Positions 14,370-22,459 of a stretch of 64,000 nucleotides of DNA are shown piece after piece (the first letter of the stretch is position 1; each line of letters begins with the position of its first letter). The position numbers were made by a program, and so were the translations under genes. Where the stretch lies: assembly GCA_003133225.1 (NCBI GenBank), contig PKWL01000046.1, forward strand, positions 1 to 64,000. Reading direction: 5' to 3'. This DNA is from Janthinobacterium sp. GTDB taxonomy: Bacteria > Pseudomonadota > Gammaproteobacteria > Burkholderiales > Burkholderiaceae_D. The notes under the pieces were generated by a model that was given only the letters and a program-made list of their open reading frames with translations, was not told where the DNA came from and ran no database searches.

Positions 14370-14975
14370 TTAAGCATCACGGGAAATAGCAAATTTCTTA
14401 AGGAAATAGTAAATATTTTCCCGCTTAACTCCGAGTCGCTTAGCGCTTTGATAGATATTGAACCCCGTTTCCTTCAGCACTTGCCGCACCAGCCGCTCTT
14501 CGGCGTCGCTCCTGACGCCTTTCAAGCCTTCGCCGATCTGGGCATTGATCGCGATGCGGGTCACGCCTTCCAGCCCAAGTTCGCGCTCCTTTTGCAAAAA
14601 TAACATGGCGCGCCGCACCGCGCCCAAAATGGCTTCGGACGAAGCCGGTTTGGATAGAAAGTCGAAGGCGCCTTCGCGCACCGCCTCCAGGCTGGCAGCC
14701 TCCTCGTCCTGGCCGGTCAGAACGATCACTTTGACTGCCATCACTTCCGCTTGGATCGCCTTGAGGGTCGCAATCCCTTCGCAAAACGCATGGGCGTGCG
14801 GGGGCAAGCCCAAGTCAAGGATGACGACCGATATGCCGGCATCGGCGTGTAGCGCGTCCAGCCCGGCCTGGCGGGAATCGGCTTCGCTGACCAAATAGCC
14901 GTGCAGCTCAAGCATTCCTCCCAACATGGCGCGGATGGCGGAATCGTCTTCGACCAGCAAGATGTGCTGGTTCAT
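14370..14975 (-). CDS. response regulator, receiver plus Fis-type helix-turn-helix
   Basis: The 201-residue protein has a receiver domain at residues 1-125 with the acidic pair in LLVEDDS, the phospho-Asp in VVILDLGLP, Thr in VIVLTGQDE and Lys in FLSKPAS. The C-terminal 40 residues (RLVRQVLKETGFNIYQSAKRLGVKRENIYYFLKK) are a Fis-family DNA-binding motif. The AAA+ sigma-54 activator domain that normally lies between these parts in NtrC/PrsR-type regulators is absent. The architecture therefore resembles RegA/PrrA/ActR rather than a classical enhancer-binding protein. It overlaps the upstream anchored-protein gene by four bases (ATGA). It probably controls pilus or pilin expression, which is inference. 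Confidence 0.9.
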   Translation of the reverse strand: MNQHILLVEDDSAIRAMLGGMLELHGYLVSEADSRQAGLDALHADAGISVVILDLGLPPHAHAFCEGIATLKAIQAEVMAVKVIVLTGQDEEAASLEAVREGAFDFLSKPASSEAILGAVRRAMLFLQKERELGLEGVTRIAINAQIGEGLKGVRSDAEERLVRQVLKETGFNIYQSAKRLGVKRENIYYFLKKFAISRDA

Positions 14976-15685
14976 TGTCTTGGCTTTTCTTCGGCCTCGA
15001 GTTGCGTCATGCGCTTGAGCACGAAGGCAATTTCCCTGGGGTCGGTGATCTCACCGCTGCTGAACATGGCGCCGAGCAGCATTCTTGCGCTCTTGACCTC
15101 GCCCATGTCTTCCATCATGAAAATATCCATTTGCCGGGCCCAGACGGGCACGCTGCGGTCTGTCGCATACAGGCGTAAGGCGCGGGTATATTTCCGTGCC
15201 AGTGTCAAATCTTTCAAACTGTGGCGGGCGCTGACGGCGGCGTCGGCCAGAGCCCGCCAGCGCCGGTTCGGATCAAGCAGGAACTGTTGATAGATGAATT
15301 CAAACATTGAACGCCGTTTTTCCAGATTGGAAACGGCGCCGTAGACTCGACCCGCCATAAACAGGGGATAGTTGGCGCGTGGGTCGAGCTGCAGAACCCG
15401 CGTCAGCCAGCTCGTCAGGTGCTCGTAGTTGAGCTGCTTGAATGACATGGCAAGCCCCGCTTGGTCATCGCTGGCCTGAATGTAGAGCATCAGCAGCTTG
15501 CCGGCGGCGATCGGCTCGCCGACGCTGGCGAGCTGCAGGCTCGATAGCGAAGGGGCTGGCCCCAGATCGCGCATGACAACCTGGCTCGGCGGCCGCGTCA
15601 GATGCCAGCCCAACTGCAGGCCAAAAGCCATGACCAGCGCGGCCAGCGCCAGTTTTGGTACGTCGGATAGAGGACGTTCGCGCAT
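14972..15685 (-). CDS. membrane-anchored repeat-like protein of unknown function (237 aa)
   Basis: One membrane helix (residues about 10-28, PKLALAALVMAFGLQLGWHL) is followed by a roughly 200-residue soluble region of paired helices. Phrases such as LTRVLQLDPRANYPLFMAGRVYG and FEFIYQQFLLDPNRRWRALADAA look like degenerate tetratricopeptide repeats. No lipobox or catalytic motif is present, and I do not recognise a family. It starts two bases after the ABC permease gene and overlaps the response-regulator gene. It may be an adaptor between the transporter or pilus platform and the signalling pair. That is inference from gene order. Confidence 0.7.
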   Translation of the reverse strand: MRERPLSDVPKLALAALVMAFGLQLGWHLTRPPSQVVMRDLGPAPSLSSLQLASVGEPIAAGKLLMLYIQASDDQAGLAMSFKQLNYEHLTSWLTRVLQLDPRANYPLFMAGRVYGAVSNLEKRRSMFEFIYQQFLLDPNRRWRALADAAVSARHSLKDLTLARKYTRALRLYATDRSVPVWARQMDIFMMEDMGEVKSARMLLGAMFSSGEITDPREIAFVLKRMTQLEAEEKPRQ

Positions 15686-15687
15686 GG

Positions 15688-16464
15688 CTAGATATTCTTC
15701 CGATACAGATCAAACATGGCCGCCGCCGTCAACAAGGAAAGATAGATTGCACATTGCGCAAAGAGAGGTGGCAATACCTGCCAGCTGCCCGATCCGTAGA
15801 CTAGCCAATCAGTGCGGGTGAATTGATCGAAATGCGGCAACAGGGCCGAGACGGCGTCGACAACGAAATTGATGACGCGTTTGGACAGGGTTTCCACGTT
15901 CAGCGTGTCGTGCGCCATCAGCTCGAGGGCCGTGATGGAGCGCGTCAAAAGGTAAAACGCCATGACGGCGCTAAGCGCGGCCATGATCTGGCTAAACGTG
16001 AACACGCACAGCAGGCTAACGGCAGCAATGATCCATAATTCAAAACAGAGGGATAAGGTCCAGAGTGCCGCCTGCATGGGTGGTGCATACAAGGCGAGCA
16101 AGCCGCCGAACAGGAGGGCGGGTACCAACGCCAAGGCGCAATATCCGCCGAGCTTGCCCAGCAAATAGCCGGCGCGCGCCAAGGGCAGGGCCAGCACCAG
16201 TTCCAGGCCTTTGTCGTTAAATTCGCGCACCATGCTAGTCACGACAAACGTCGCTAGCAGGAAAACGGCCGCAAGACGAAAAAACGCTGCTTGCAGCGCG
16301 ACCTGGATCTGGCCGCTCTCAGTGACTGCCAATTCGTTTAGAAATCCGCTCAGACCGATGCCGACCACGACTACGACCGCGAGCAGCCACATCAAGCGGT
16401 TGCGCAGCGCTTCAAGCAGTGTGTAGTAGGTGATCGTACGGGCTTGTTTCAACATGATAGTCAA
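15688..16464 (-). CDS. ABC-2 type transporter permease
   Basis: The 258-residue inner-membrane protein has about six hydrophobic segments. It begins MLKQARTITYYTLLEALRNRL, the amphipathic start typical of ABC-2 permeases, and contains FVVTSMVREFNDKGLELVLALP, the conserved EF-x-x-x-G/T phrase of the NosY/CcmB-like branch. No ATPase gene lies next to it. The only ABC ATPase in the cluster is at 27255-27968, at the other end of the pilus operon on the same strand and the natural partner. Myxococcus xanthus needs an ABC transporter (PilGHI) for type IV pili, a possible parallel. The substrate is unknown. Confidence 0.87.
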   Translation of the reverse strand: MTIMLKQARTITYYTLLEALRNRLMWLLAVVVVVGIGLSGFLNELAVTESGQIQVALQAAFFRLAAVFLLATFVVTSMVREFNDKGLELVLALPLARAGYLLGKLGGYCALALVPALLFGGLLALYAPPMQAALWTLSLCFELWIIAAVSLLCVFTFSQIMAALSAVMAFYLLTRSITALELMAHDTLNVETLSKRVINFVVDAVSALLPHFDQFTRTDWLVYGSGSWQVLPPLFAQCAIYLSLLTAAAMFDLYRKNI

Positions 16465-16826
16465 TCCGGTAAAAAGGCGGCAAAATAAGATACTAGCGGG
16501 CGGAAGTGCCTGCGCCCTGGGACTGCAAGATGTGGTCTGGATAGGTAAGGGGCCTGTTCGCGCACGTTCCCGATCGAGCGACCCCTCACCAAGACAACGG
16601 TATTCAAACTGTACGTTGGCAAGCGACGATATTGGTCGCTCCTATGTTGTCTTTAGGTATGTCGTTGCCCCGCAGCTGTGAATTTTGCCAAAGAGACCAA
16701 ACATTGAAAAGTTGCCAATGGGGCTTGCGCATGCGCGGAGTTTTTGATGAAAGACACTTTCTCATTTTAGCGCACACTTGCAATATGGCATCAGTCAATT
16801 TGGTGTGAGACATGTTTTTTCCTTTG
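16465..16826. other. gap inside the pilus cluster, no gene assigned
   Basis: About 360 bases between the mshK-like gene and the ABC permease gene. One minus-strand frame (about 69 residues from MSHTKLTDAILQ, preceded by GGAAAA) is open but has no recognisable feature, so I do not call it. An inverted repeat AGCGAC/GTCGCT with a 7-base spacer lies at 16622-16640. The break suggests that the downstream regulator genes may have their own promoter. Confidence 0.4.
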
Positions 16827-17279
16827 CTACTGCGATCCGGCCCCTGCCGGCGCCGCTTCATATCCTTCGCGGATCTTGTTTTGGTCGATGTCGAAAGTCT
16901 GACCAGGTTTCATTTTTACTATCTTGCCTGATTGCAACAGTAAGCGTACGGTCGGCGCCGCGCTTGGATTTCCGGAAACGAACTTGGCATGCGGCATTTC
17001 ATGACTATCCTGTGCCCGTTGATTGATCCAAGTGGTCGCCTTGCCGTTTTTGCGATGCACAAAGCCGTCGAGTGTGATTTGCCCATTGTCCATTTTTTCC
17101 GCCAAGCGTGGAGTGGTAACGTTCGCTTCCTTGACGGGCCGGAGTTCCGTTTCTTTGCGCAACCGGTCGAGCGCGGCGCGTTCGTCGGCACTGGAAAACA
17201 GGCGGCCAAGCGCCTCCTGGCCCCATGCGGGCGCTGCCAATAGGATAAGCAACCAGAATAGTTTGCGAGCGTGATCCAT
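16827..17279 (-). CDS. MshK-like pilus biogenesis protein
   Basis: Small periplasmic protein of 150 residues. I start at MDHARKLFWLLILLAAPAWG (17279), which has AGGAAA before it and gives a clean signal peptide cut after Ala-Trp-Gly. The mature part includes ITLDGFVHRKNGKATTWINQ and a final segment VRLLLQSGKIVKMKPGQTFD, the layout of MshK and PilP-like proteins that link the inner-membrane platform to the secretin. The gene follows the mshJ-like gene by seven bases. Sequence conservation in this family is low, so the name rests on position as much as on sequence. Confidence 0.7.
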   Translation of the reverse strand: MDHARKLFWLLILLAAPAWGQEALGRLFSSADERAALDRLRKETELRPVKEANVTTPRLAEKMDNGQITLDGFVHRKNGKATTWINQRAQDSHEMPHAKFVSGNPSAAPTVRLLLQSGKIVKMKPGQTFDIDQNKIREGYEAAPAGAGSQ

Positions 17280-17286
17280 ATTTTTC

Positions 17287-17946
17287 CTAGTGACCATTTT
17301 TTGCAGTGTCGGTGCGATCAACCATGGTCACCCAATACAGGGTGCAGTCGGCCGACAGGCGCGGCGCTAGCGGGGCCGTTTGCTGTCCTGCGGGCCGTGC
17401 CAATTTGCATTTTTGCACAACCTGGAGCGATGTCCCGTTCAAGTCTGCAAGAAAGCGCAATAGATCCAATTCGTGCAACAACTCCATATGCAAGGTCATT
17501 TTCGTGCCGCGCAACTCAATATCGCCCATGGAGACCGTTGGGTCGACGGTAAACACCTTTTGCCCCGAAAAATCATAGCTCAACGTAAGGAGCCTGCGCT
17601 TTTCGTGGATGCGCCCAATCGCCTCGACCCAATCAAGGCGCCTTTCCTCGCCGATCAGGCCGCGCCCACGCAAGCGTTCGAACTTGGCTTGAAAATCGGC
17701 GATGTCGCGCTGCTCCGTCTCGGCCTCGCTGACCTTTTGGCGCATCGCATTGCGCTGGCTTTGCGCTTGGTTTAAATTGGTCTGCCATTGGTCACGCACA
17801 TACATGCTGAGGCCGATCGCAGCGGCGCCCAACACGACGCACAGTAAAAAGCTGATCAGCGCGCGCCGGATGACCGGGAATTCATCCTTGAAAAACGTCG
17901 TCTGAGCCTTGGCCGGATCCGGCTTAATCGAAGAAGCGCGGGTCAT
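17287..17946 (-). CDS. MshJ-like (PilO-type) pilus platform protein
   Basis: The 219-residue bitopic inner-membrane protein has a short cytoplasmic part and one membrane helix (about residues 28-50, ALISFLLCVVLGAAAIGLSM). A coiled coil follows (about 55-100, NLNQAQSQRNAMRQKVSEAE), then a small alpha/beta domain. This is the PilO/GspM/MshJ plan: the protein pairs with the MshI/PilN-like protein to form the periplasmic collar of the pilus machine. The gene begins one base after the mshI-like gene ends. Two Cys (VVQKCKL and SADCTLYW) in the last domain may form a disulfide. Confidence 0.8.
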   Translation of the reverse strand: MTRASSIKPDPAKAQTTFFKDEFPVIRRALISFLLCVVLGAAAIGLSMYVRDQWQTNLNQAQSQRNAMRQKVSEAETEQRDIADFQAKFERLRGRGLIGEERRLDWVEAIGRIHEKRRLLTLSYDFSGQKVFTVDPTVSMGDIELRGTKMTLHMELLHELDLLRFLADLNGTSLQVVQKCKLARPAGQQTAPLAPRLSADCTLYWVTMVDRTDTAKNGH

Positions 17947-17947
17947 A

Positions 17948-19483
17948 TCATGGGTTCCAGACTATTTTCAGGCGAAACGCCGCTTTGACGGGCTCCATGC
18001 TAGGGTCAATCTTACCGACGAGGGAGCCTGAGGGCTTGATGTCGAGCGGCGACTCCAGCAAATCAACTTTCAAGCCCGGGTTTTTTTCCAGCGTCGCCTT
18101 GAAGCGCCCGAGTGCACCGAGCGCGTCGCGATAGTCGCCATGAAATGGCTCGATTTCTCCATCAAGCAAAATCTGCTGCACCGGTTTGCGCGGAATGCCG
18201 AGCGGCGCCGCCGACGGGGGCGCCTCGATGCCGGTTTGGGTGGCTGGAGCGCCGATATCGCTAGCCTCCCACTGCATGCTATTGACTTTAAGTTCAGGAG
18301 AAGGCCCAAGCGCTGCGCTAACCAAGAACAGTAAAGGGCCTGGTGCAGGCGCATTTCGCTGCAGCATTTTTGCTAGATCAACGGCCGATTTCATATTGTG
18401 CGGGTTGACTTTGGTGGGCGACATCTGGCTGGCCAGCTGTTTGTAGTGGGCTTCGCTAACGCTCGCTTCCCGAGTGGCGGACAGCGTATTTTGATATTGT
18501 TCCCATGCGTCCAGGCTGTTTGCGCCGCTCCAGAGCAAGGACGCTGCTGCTGCGACGGCGCTCAAGCCATGCAGCGCAGAACGGGCTTTCCAGAGCTGAT
18601 AATGACGGCTTTGCTGTCGCGCGTGGTAATGACTGGGCGGAGGCTTGCTACCTAGCAAGGAAAGGAACAGCTCGTCGCATTCCGCGGCAGCGCCGGCCAC
18701 TTTCAGATTCAAAAGTTGCCGCGCCTTGTCCATCCCGAGCAGGCGGTACGTTAGCGCGGGCTTGTCTTGACAGGCGGTTCGCAGTTGTGGCAGTTGTTGC
18801 TCATCGCAAAGAATCAATACTTGCAAATGGCTGTCGCGCGCCAAGAGGCGGTTACTGCCTAAAAATTGCAGAGTTTTGGCTGTCTCCGTGAGGATAGCGC
18901 CGGCCAGCGTATCTAAGCCATCATTTGGTATCAAGCGACTAAATTGCAGATAGCCGCCCAGGTAAAAGCTCTGACGTAAGCCACTCGACTGCTCGGTCAC
19001 CAGAAGCAGCGGCTCTTGCCCGAAGTCGAACTTTTTGGCGAACATCTGCCCCATGAGCGCCACGGAGTAAATCCCGACCAGCGGTGCCATATGCGCCGCA
19101 ATGACATCCAGCCAGGGCGAGATCATTTCCGCATTGGTCAAGGCACTAAACAGCATTCTGTCGTCGCGCCTGCCGTCGGGGTCGCGGCCCTGGCGGCTCG
19201 CTTGGCGGTAAGGGGTGTCGCGGTACAGCGCCGTCAGCCGACGCGCCACGATCGCGCGGTGCGCCGGCCCCGATACATGGGGCATTGTGTCGAGCTGAAA
19301 TTCCTCCTCGATCAGATCGACCAAGAGGAAATTAGGAATATTCTTGGTGCGCTTTAAATGCTGGGAAAACGCTTGCCAGCCAGCCTCGTCATGATGAAAG
19401 GACATGGGAAGGCCAAGGCCGCCCCTATCCCATGGCCACACGTTCAGGCTGTGATTGCTCAGGAAAAGGAGTTGTTTAGCCAT
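17948..19483 (-). CDS. MshI-like pilus platform protein (PilM/PilN-type)
   Basis: The 511-residue protein appears to combine the roles of PilM and PilN. Residues about 1-290 are a cytoplasmic domain (MAKQLLFLSNHSLNVWPWDR) in the place of an actin-like PilM fold, although I cannot see its phosphate-binding motifs. A membrane helix (ALHGLSAVAAAASLLW, about 305-325), a coiled region and a periplasmic domain with PilN-like beta-alpha phrases (EIEPFHGDYRDALGALGRFKATL) follow. MSHA loci encode such a protein as MshI. It sits between mshG and mshJ-like genes. The name is given from context plus layout; a database profile search would settle it. Confidence 0.72.
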   Translation of the reverse strand: MAKQLLFLSNHSLNVWPWDRGGLGLPMSFHHDEAGWQAFSQHLKRTKNIPNFLLVDLIEEEFQLDTMPHVSGPAHRAIVARRLTALYRDTPYRQASRQGRDPDGRRDDRMLFSALTNAEMISPWLDVIAAHMAPLVGIYSVALMGQMFAKKFDFGQEPLLLVTEQSSGLRQSFYLGGYLQFSRLIPNDGLDTLAGAILTETAKTLQFLGSNRLLARDSHLQVLILCDEQQLPQLRTACQDKPALTYRLLGMDKARQLLNLKVAGAAAECDELFLSLLGSKPPPSHYHARQQSRHYQLWKARSALHGLSAVAAAASLLWSGANSLDAWEQYQNTLSATREASVSEAHYKQLASQMSPTKVNPHNMKSAVDLAKMLQRNAPAPGPLLFLVSAALGPSPELKVNSMQWEASDIGAPATQTGIEAPPSAAPLGIPRKPVQQILLDGEIEPFHGDYRDALGALGRFKATLEKNPGLKVDLLESPLDIKPSGSLVGKIDPSMEPVKAAFRLKIVWNP

Positions 19484-19510
19484 AAGACCTTTCCATGTGA
19501 AGATCGGGCC

Positions 19511-20716
19511 TCATGATTTGATCTTGCTAATCGTGTCATAGATGGGGCCCAGGACCGACAGCATGATCCATCCCAACAACAGGCCCAGCATCACTGTCAT
19601 CACTGGCTCGATCATCGCCTGCACTTTCTCGATCATTTCCTTGATATCGCGGTTATAGAAATAGCTGACATTGCGCAGCGCCGTGTCGAGCGAGCCGGTC
19701 GATTCGCCCACTTTGAGCATGCGGATCACCAAGGGCGGGAACATGCCCGTGTTCTGGAAGGCTTCGGTCACGCCGTGCCCCTCTGAAATTAAGAGTCCGG
19801 CGCGCCGAATACCGCTCGCGACGACGGCGTTGCCGACTATGCCCTCGGACAACTTCATGCACTCAAGAATGGTGATGCCGGACGCATACATCAAGCCAAA
19901 AAAGGTCGCGAAGCGGGCCAGAATAATCTTGTGCAGCACTTCGCCTATCATCGGAGTTTTGAGCTTGGCACCGTCCCAGGAATAACGGGCCGTCGGAACC
20001 TTCTTCAGCCAGATGGAAAACCCGATGTAACCGAGGATGGGGAAGGCCAGGAGGACTATCCAGTAATGGATGAACACGTTGGAGACGACGATCAAGACTT
20101 GGGTATGCATCGGCAATTCTTCCCCCATGTTCTTGATGAAAGACACCAGTTGCGGCACCAGGTAAATCATGAGGAAAAACGTCACACCGAGCACGATGGT
20201 GCCCACAAAGGCCGGATACATGATGATTTTTTTGGTTTGCGCCGCCAGTTCGTCCTGCCATTTCAAGCTTTCACTCAAATTTTTCAAGACTTCGTCTATT
20301 TTCCCACTGCGTTCGCCCGCCATGACAAGGCTGGTGAAGGTGATATCGAACACGGTCGGATGGCGGCTTAGGGCTTCCGAGAATTGATCGCCCCCCTCGA
20401 TGTTTTCAATCAGGTCAGCCACGACTTCGCGGAAGCGCGCATGGTCGGTACTGTCACGCAAGTCGGCCAAGCCGTCCAAGATGGGCACGCCGGCGCTGGT
20501 CAACTGCTCCATGTGGAAGCAAAAATTGATCAAGTCCTTGCGCGTGATGGCCTGTTTACCAAACGAAAAGCCACCTTTCCTGGTCGGTTTACAGTCGATC
20601 AAGTCCAGTTCCATGCGCTTTAAACGCAATTCCAGATCGGGCAGATTGGCCGCATCCATGGTGCCGCGCGTGATGGCGCCCAGCGCATCCATGCTCTTGT
20701 AACTAAACATCGTCAT
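19511..20716 (-). CDS. mshG: inner-membrane platform protein MshG (GspF/PilC family)
   Basis: The 401-residue polytopic protein has two copies of the type II secretion F domain. The first copy (about residues 65-190) starts DLINFCFHMEQLTSAGVPILDGLADLRD, the second (about 270-390) FATFFGLMYASGITILECMKLSE, each followed by hydrophobic helices; the third helix is near the C-terminus (VMLGLLLGWIMLSVLGPIYD). It is the cytoplasmic-membrane hub on which the extension ATPase acts. The N-terminus MTMFSYKSMDALG is the normal family start. The ATG overlaps the stop of the ATPase gene by four bases, so the two are translationally coupled. Confidence 0.92.
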   Translation of the reverse strand: MTMFSYKSMDALGAITRGTMDAANLPDLELRLKRMELDLIDCKPTRKGGFSFGKQAITRKDLINFCFHMEQLTSAGVPILDGLADLRDSTDHARFREVVADLIENIEGGDQFSEALSRHPTVFDITFTSLVMAGERSGKIDEVLKNLSESLKWQDELAAQTKKIIMYPAFVGTIVLGVTFFLMIYLVPQLVSFIKNMGEELPMHTQVLIVVSNVFIHYWIVLLAFPILGYIGFSIWLKKVPTARYSWDGAKLKTPMIGEVLHKIILARFATFFGLMYASGITILECMKLSEGIVGNAVVASGIRRAGLLISEGHGVTEAFQNTGMFPPLVIRMLKVGESTGSLDTALRNVSYFYNRDIKEMIEKVQAMIEPVMTVMLGLLLGWIMLSVLGPIYDTISKIKS

Positions 20717-22419
20717 GATTGCAGGCGGTCAGTCAAGTCGACCACGCGCGATACTTCGTCCAAGGTCGTGGAGCCGTCGCGCACGCGGCGCAGCCCATCT
20801 TCAACCAAAGGCAGAAAACCGTGCCGCAGCGCCGTCGTCTTCAATTCGCGCAAGGTGGCGCGGCGCGCGACCAGGTCGTCCAGGTCGCCGTTGAACCTGA
20901 GAATTTCCATGATCGCGAGGCGCCCTTTATATCCTTGATGGTCGCAATAGTCGCAGCCGACCGCGCGATACAGCGTGATGGGCGCACCCTGATCAGGCTC
21001 GCCCATCAAACGCCGCTCAATTTGCTCGGCTGCAAATGCCTCTTTGCACTGGGGGCACAATTTTCGGATCAGGCGCTGCGCCACCACGCCGATGATGTTG
21101 CCCGACATCAGGTCAGGCAATATGCCGATATCGAGCAGGCGCGGGATCGCGCCCAAGGCGGAATTGGTGTGCAAGGTGGAATACACTTGATGGCCTGTCA
21201 TGGCCGCGCTAAACGCCATCTCCGCTGTTTCCTGGTCGCGGATTTCACCGACCAAAATGACGTCAGGATCTTGCCGCATCATCGAGCGGATGCCGCTGGC
21301 AAAGCCCATCTTGGCAGACTCGTTGACGGAAGTCTGGCGGATCATCGTCATCGGATATTCGATCGGGTCTTCCAGCGTCATGATGTTGATACGCTCGGTA
21401 TTGATATGGTTGAGGATCGAATAAAGGGTGGTGGTTTTGCCGCTGCCGGTCGGTCCCGTGACGAGGATGATGCCTTCCGGGCGCGAAATCATCAGCTTCA
21501 ACTGCGCGAGTGCCGCTTCTTCCAGCCCTAAGCCATCGAGTGGCACAATGCCTTGTTGCCGGTCCAGTATGCGCAAAACGAAGTTTTCTCCGTGCGCCGT
21601 GGGCTGCGCCGATGCGCGAAAATCGATCTGGCGGCCGGAAAAATTGATCGAAATTCGCCCATCCTGGGGCGAGCGGTTTTCCGCGATATTCATATTGCTC
21701 ATCACCTTCAGGCGCACCGCCATGGCTGGCCAGTACGATTTGTGCAAGCTGCGGATCTGGCGCAAGATGCCGTCGATCCGATAGCGGATGCGCAGAAACG
21801 ACTGTTCCGGCTCAAAGTGAATGTCGGAAGCGTTATTTTGCACGGCATCGCCCAGCAAGGCATCCATCAGGCGCACCAGGGGCTGGCTATATGCCTCCGA
21901 ACTGCTTTGCGCGCCCTCAAAATTGATTTCGCCCGTTTCAATCTCATGCAAGATGCCGTCGATCGATAGCTCGAAGCCGTAATATTGATCGATCGCGCGC
22001 CCGATATCGGACTCGGCAACGAGCATCGGGATGATCGTGATTCCCTTGACCAGCATGGCGGCGATCTGGTCGAGCGCGACGATATTGCTGGTGTTGGCCA
22101 TGGCCAACATCAGGTTGTCATGAGCGCGGTCGTAGGCGATAGGGAATACCCGGTAGCGCTTAGCGACCTCTTTCGGAATCAATTGAAGGGCGACAGCATC
22201 AACCACGATATGCGCGAGGTCGGCGCTTTTTTGGTTCAGGTTTTCGCTCAAGGCCTCGCGCACCGTCGCCTCGGTCACGAAACCCAAAAAGATGAGCAGC
22301 TTGCCCAAGGGCTCGCCGCTGCGCTTTTGCTCGATCAGCGCAATGCGCAACTGGTCCTCGCTGATGACCCCCTTCTGGATCAGCAGCTTACCTAAAGGAA
22401 TTTTCGGTTGTGCAGGCAT
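20713..22419 (-). CDS. mshE: pilus extension ATPase MshE (GspE/PilB family)
   Basis: The 568-residue hexameric ATPase powers pilin polymerisation at the base of the pilus. The N-terminal domain begins IPLGKLLIQKGVISEDQLR and repeats the pattern (GEPLGKLLIFLGFVTEATVR). This MshEN domain is known in Vibrio to bind cyclic-di-GMP, so second-messenger control is likely here too. The catalytic half has Walker A GPTGSGKTTTLYS, the Asp box, Walker B ILVGEIRDQETAE and a His box MTGHQVYSTLHT. A zinc site is formed by CPQC and CDYC. Gene order is mshN, mshE, mshG with small gaps. All motor motifs are intact. Confidence 0.95.
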   Translation of the reverse strand: MPAQPKIPLGKLLIQKGVISEDQLRIALIEQKRSGEPLGKLLIFLGFVTEATVREALSENLNQKSADLAHIVVDAVALQLIPKEVAKRYRVFPIAYDRAHDNLMLAMANTSNIVALDQIAAMLVKGITIIPMLVAESDIGRAIDQYYGFELSIDGILHEIETGEINFEGAQSSSEAYSQPLVRLMDALLGDAVQNNASDIHFEPEQSFLRIRYRIDGILRQIRSLHKSYWPAMAVRLKVMSNMNIAENRSPQDGRISINFSGRQIDFRASAQPTAHGENFVLRILDRQQGIVPLDGLGLEEAALAQLKLMISRPEGIILVTGPTGSGKTTTLYSILNHINTERINIMTLEDPIEYPMTMIRQTSVNESAKMGFASGIRSMMRQDPDVILVGEIRDQETAEMAFSAAMTGHQVYSTLHTNSALGAIPRLLDIGILPDLMSGNIIGVVAQRLIRKLCPQCKEAFAAEQIERRLMGEPDQGAPITLYRAVGCDYCDHQGYKGRLAIMEILRFNGDLDDLVARRATLRELKTTALRHGFLPLVEDGLRRVRDGSTTLDEVSRVVDLTDRLQS

Positions 22420-22459
22420 GGCGGGGAACCTTGAGGATAATGGGGGCGGGGTGCAAGGC

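Noticed and set aside
16604-16813. Possible small gene (MSHTKLTDAILQ) in the pilus cluster gap
   Set aside because: A weak GGAAAA precedes it, but there is no conserved feature and the basic, Trp/Asn-rich tail looks random.
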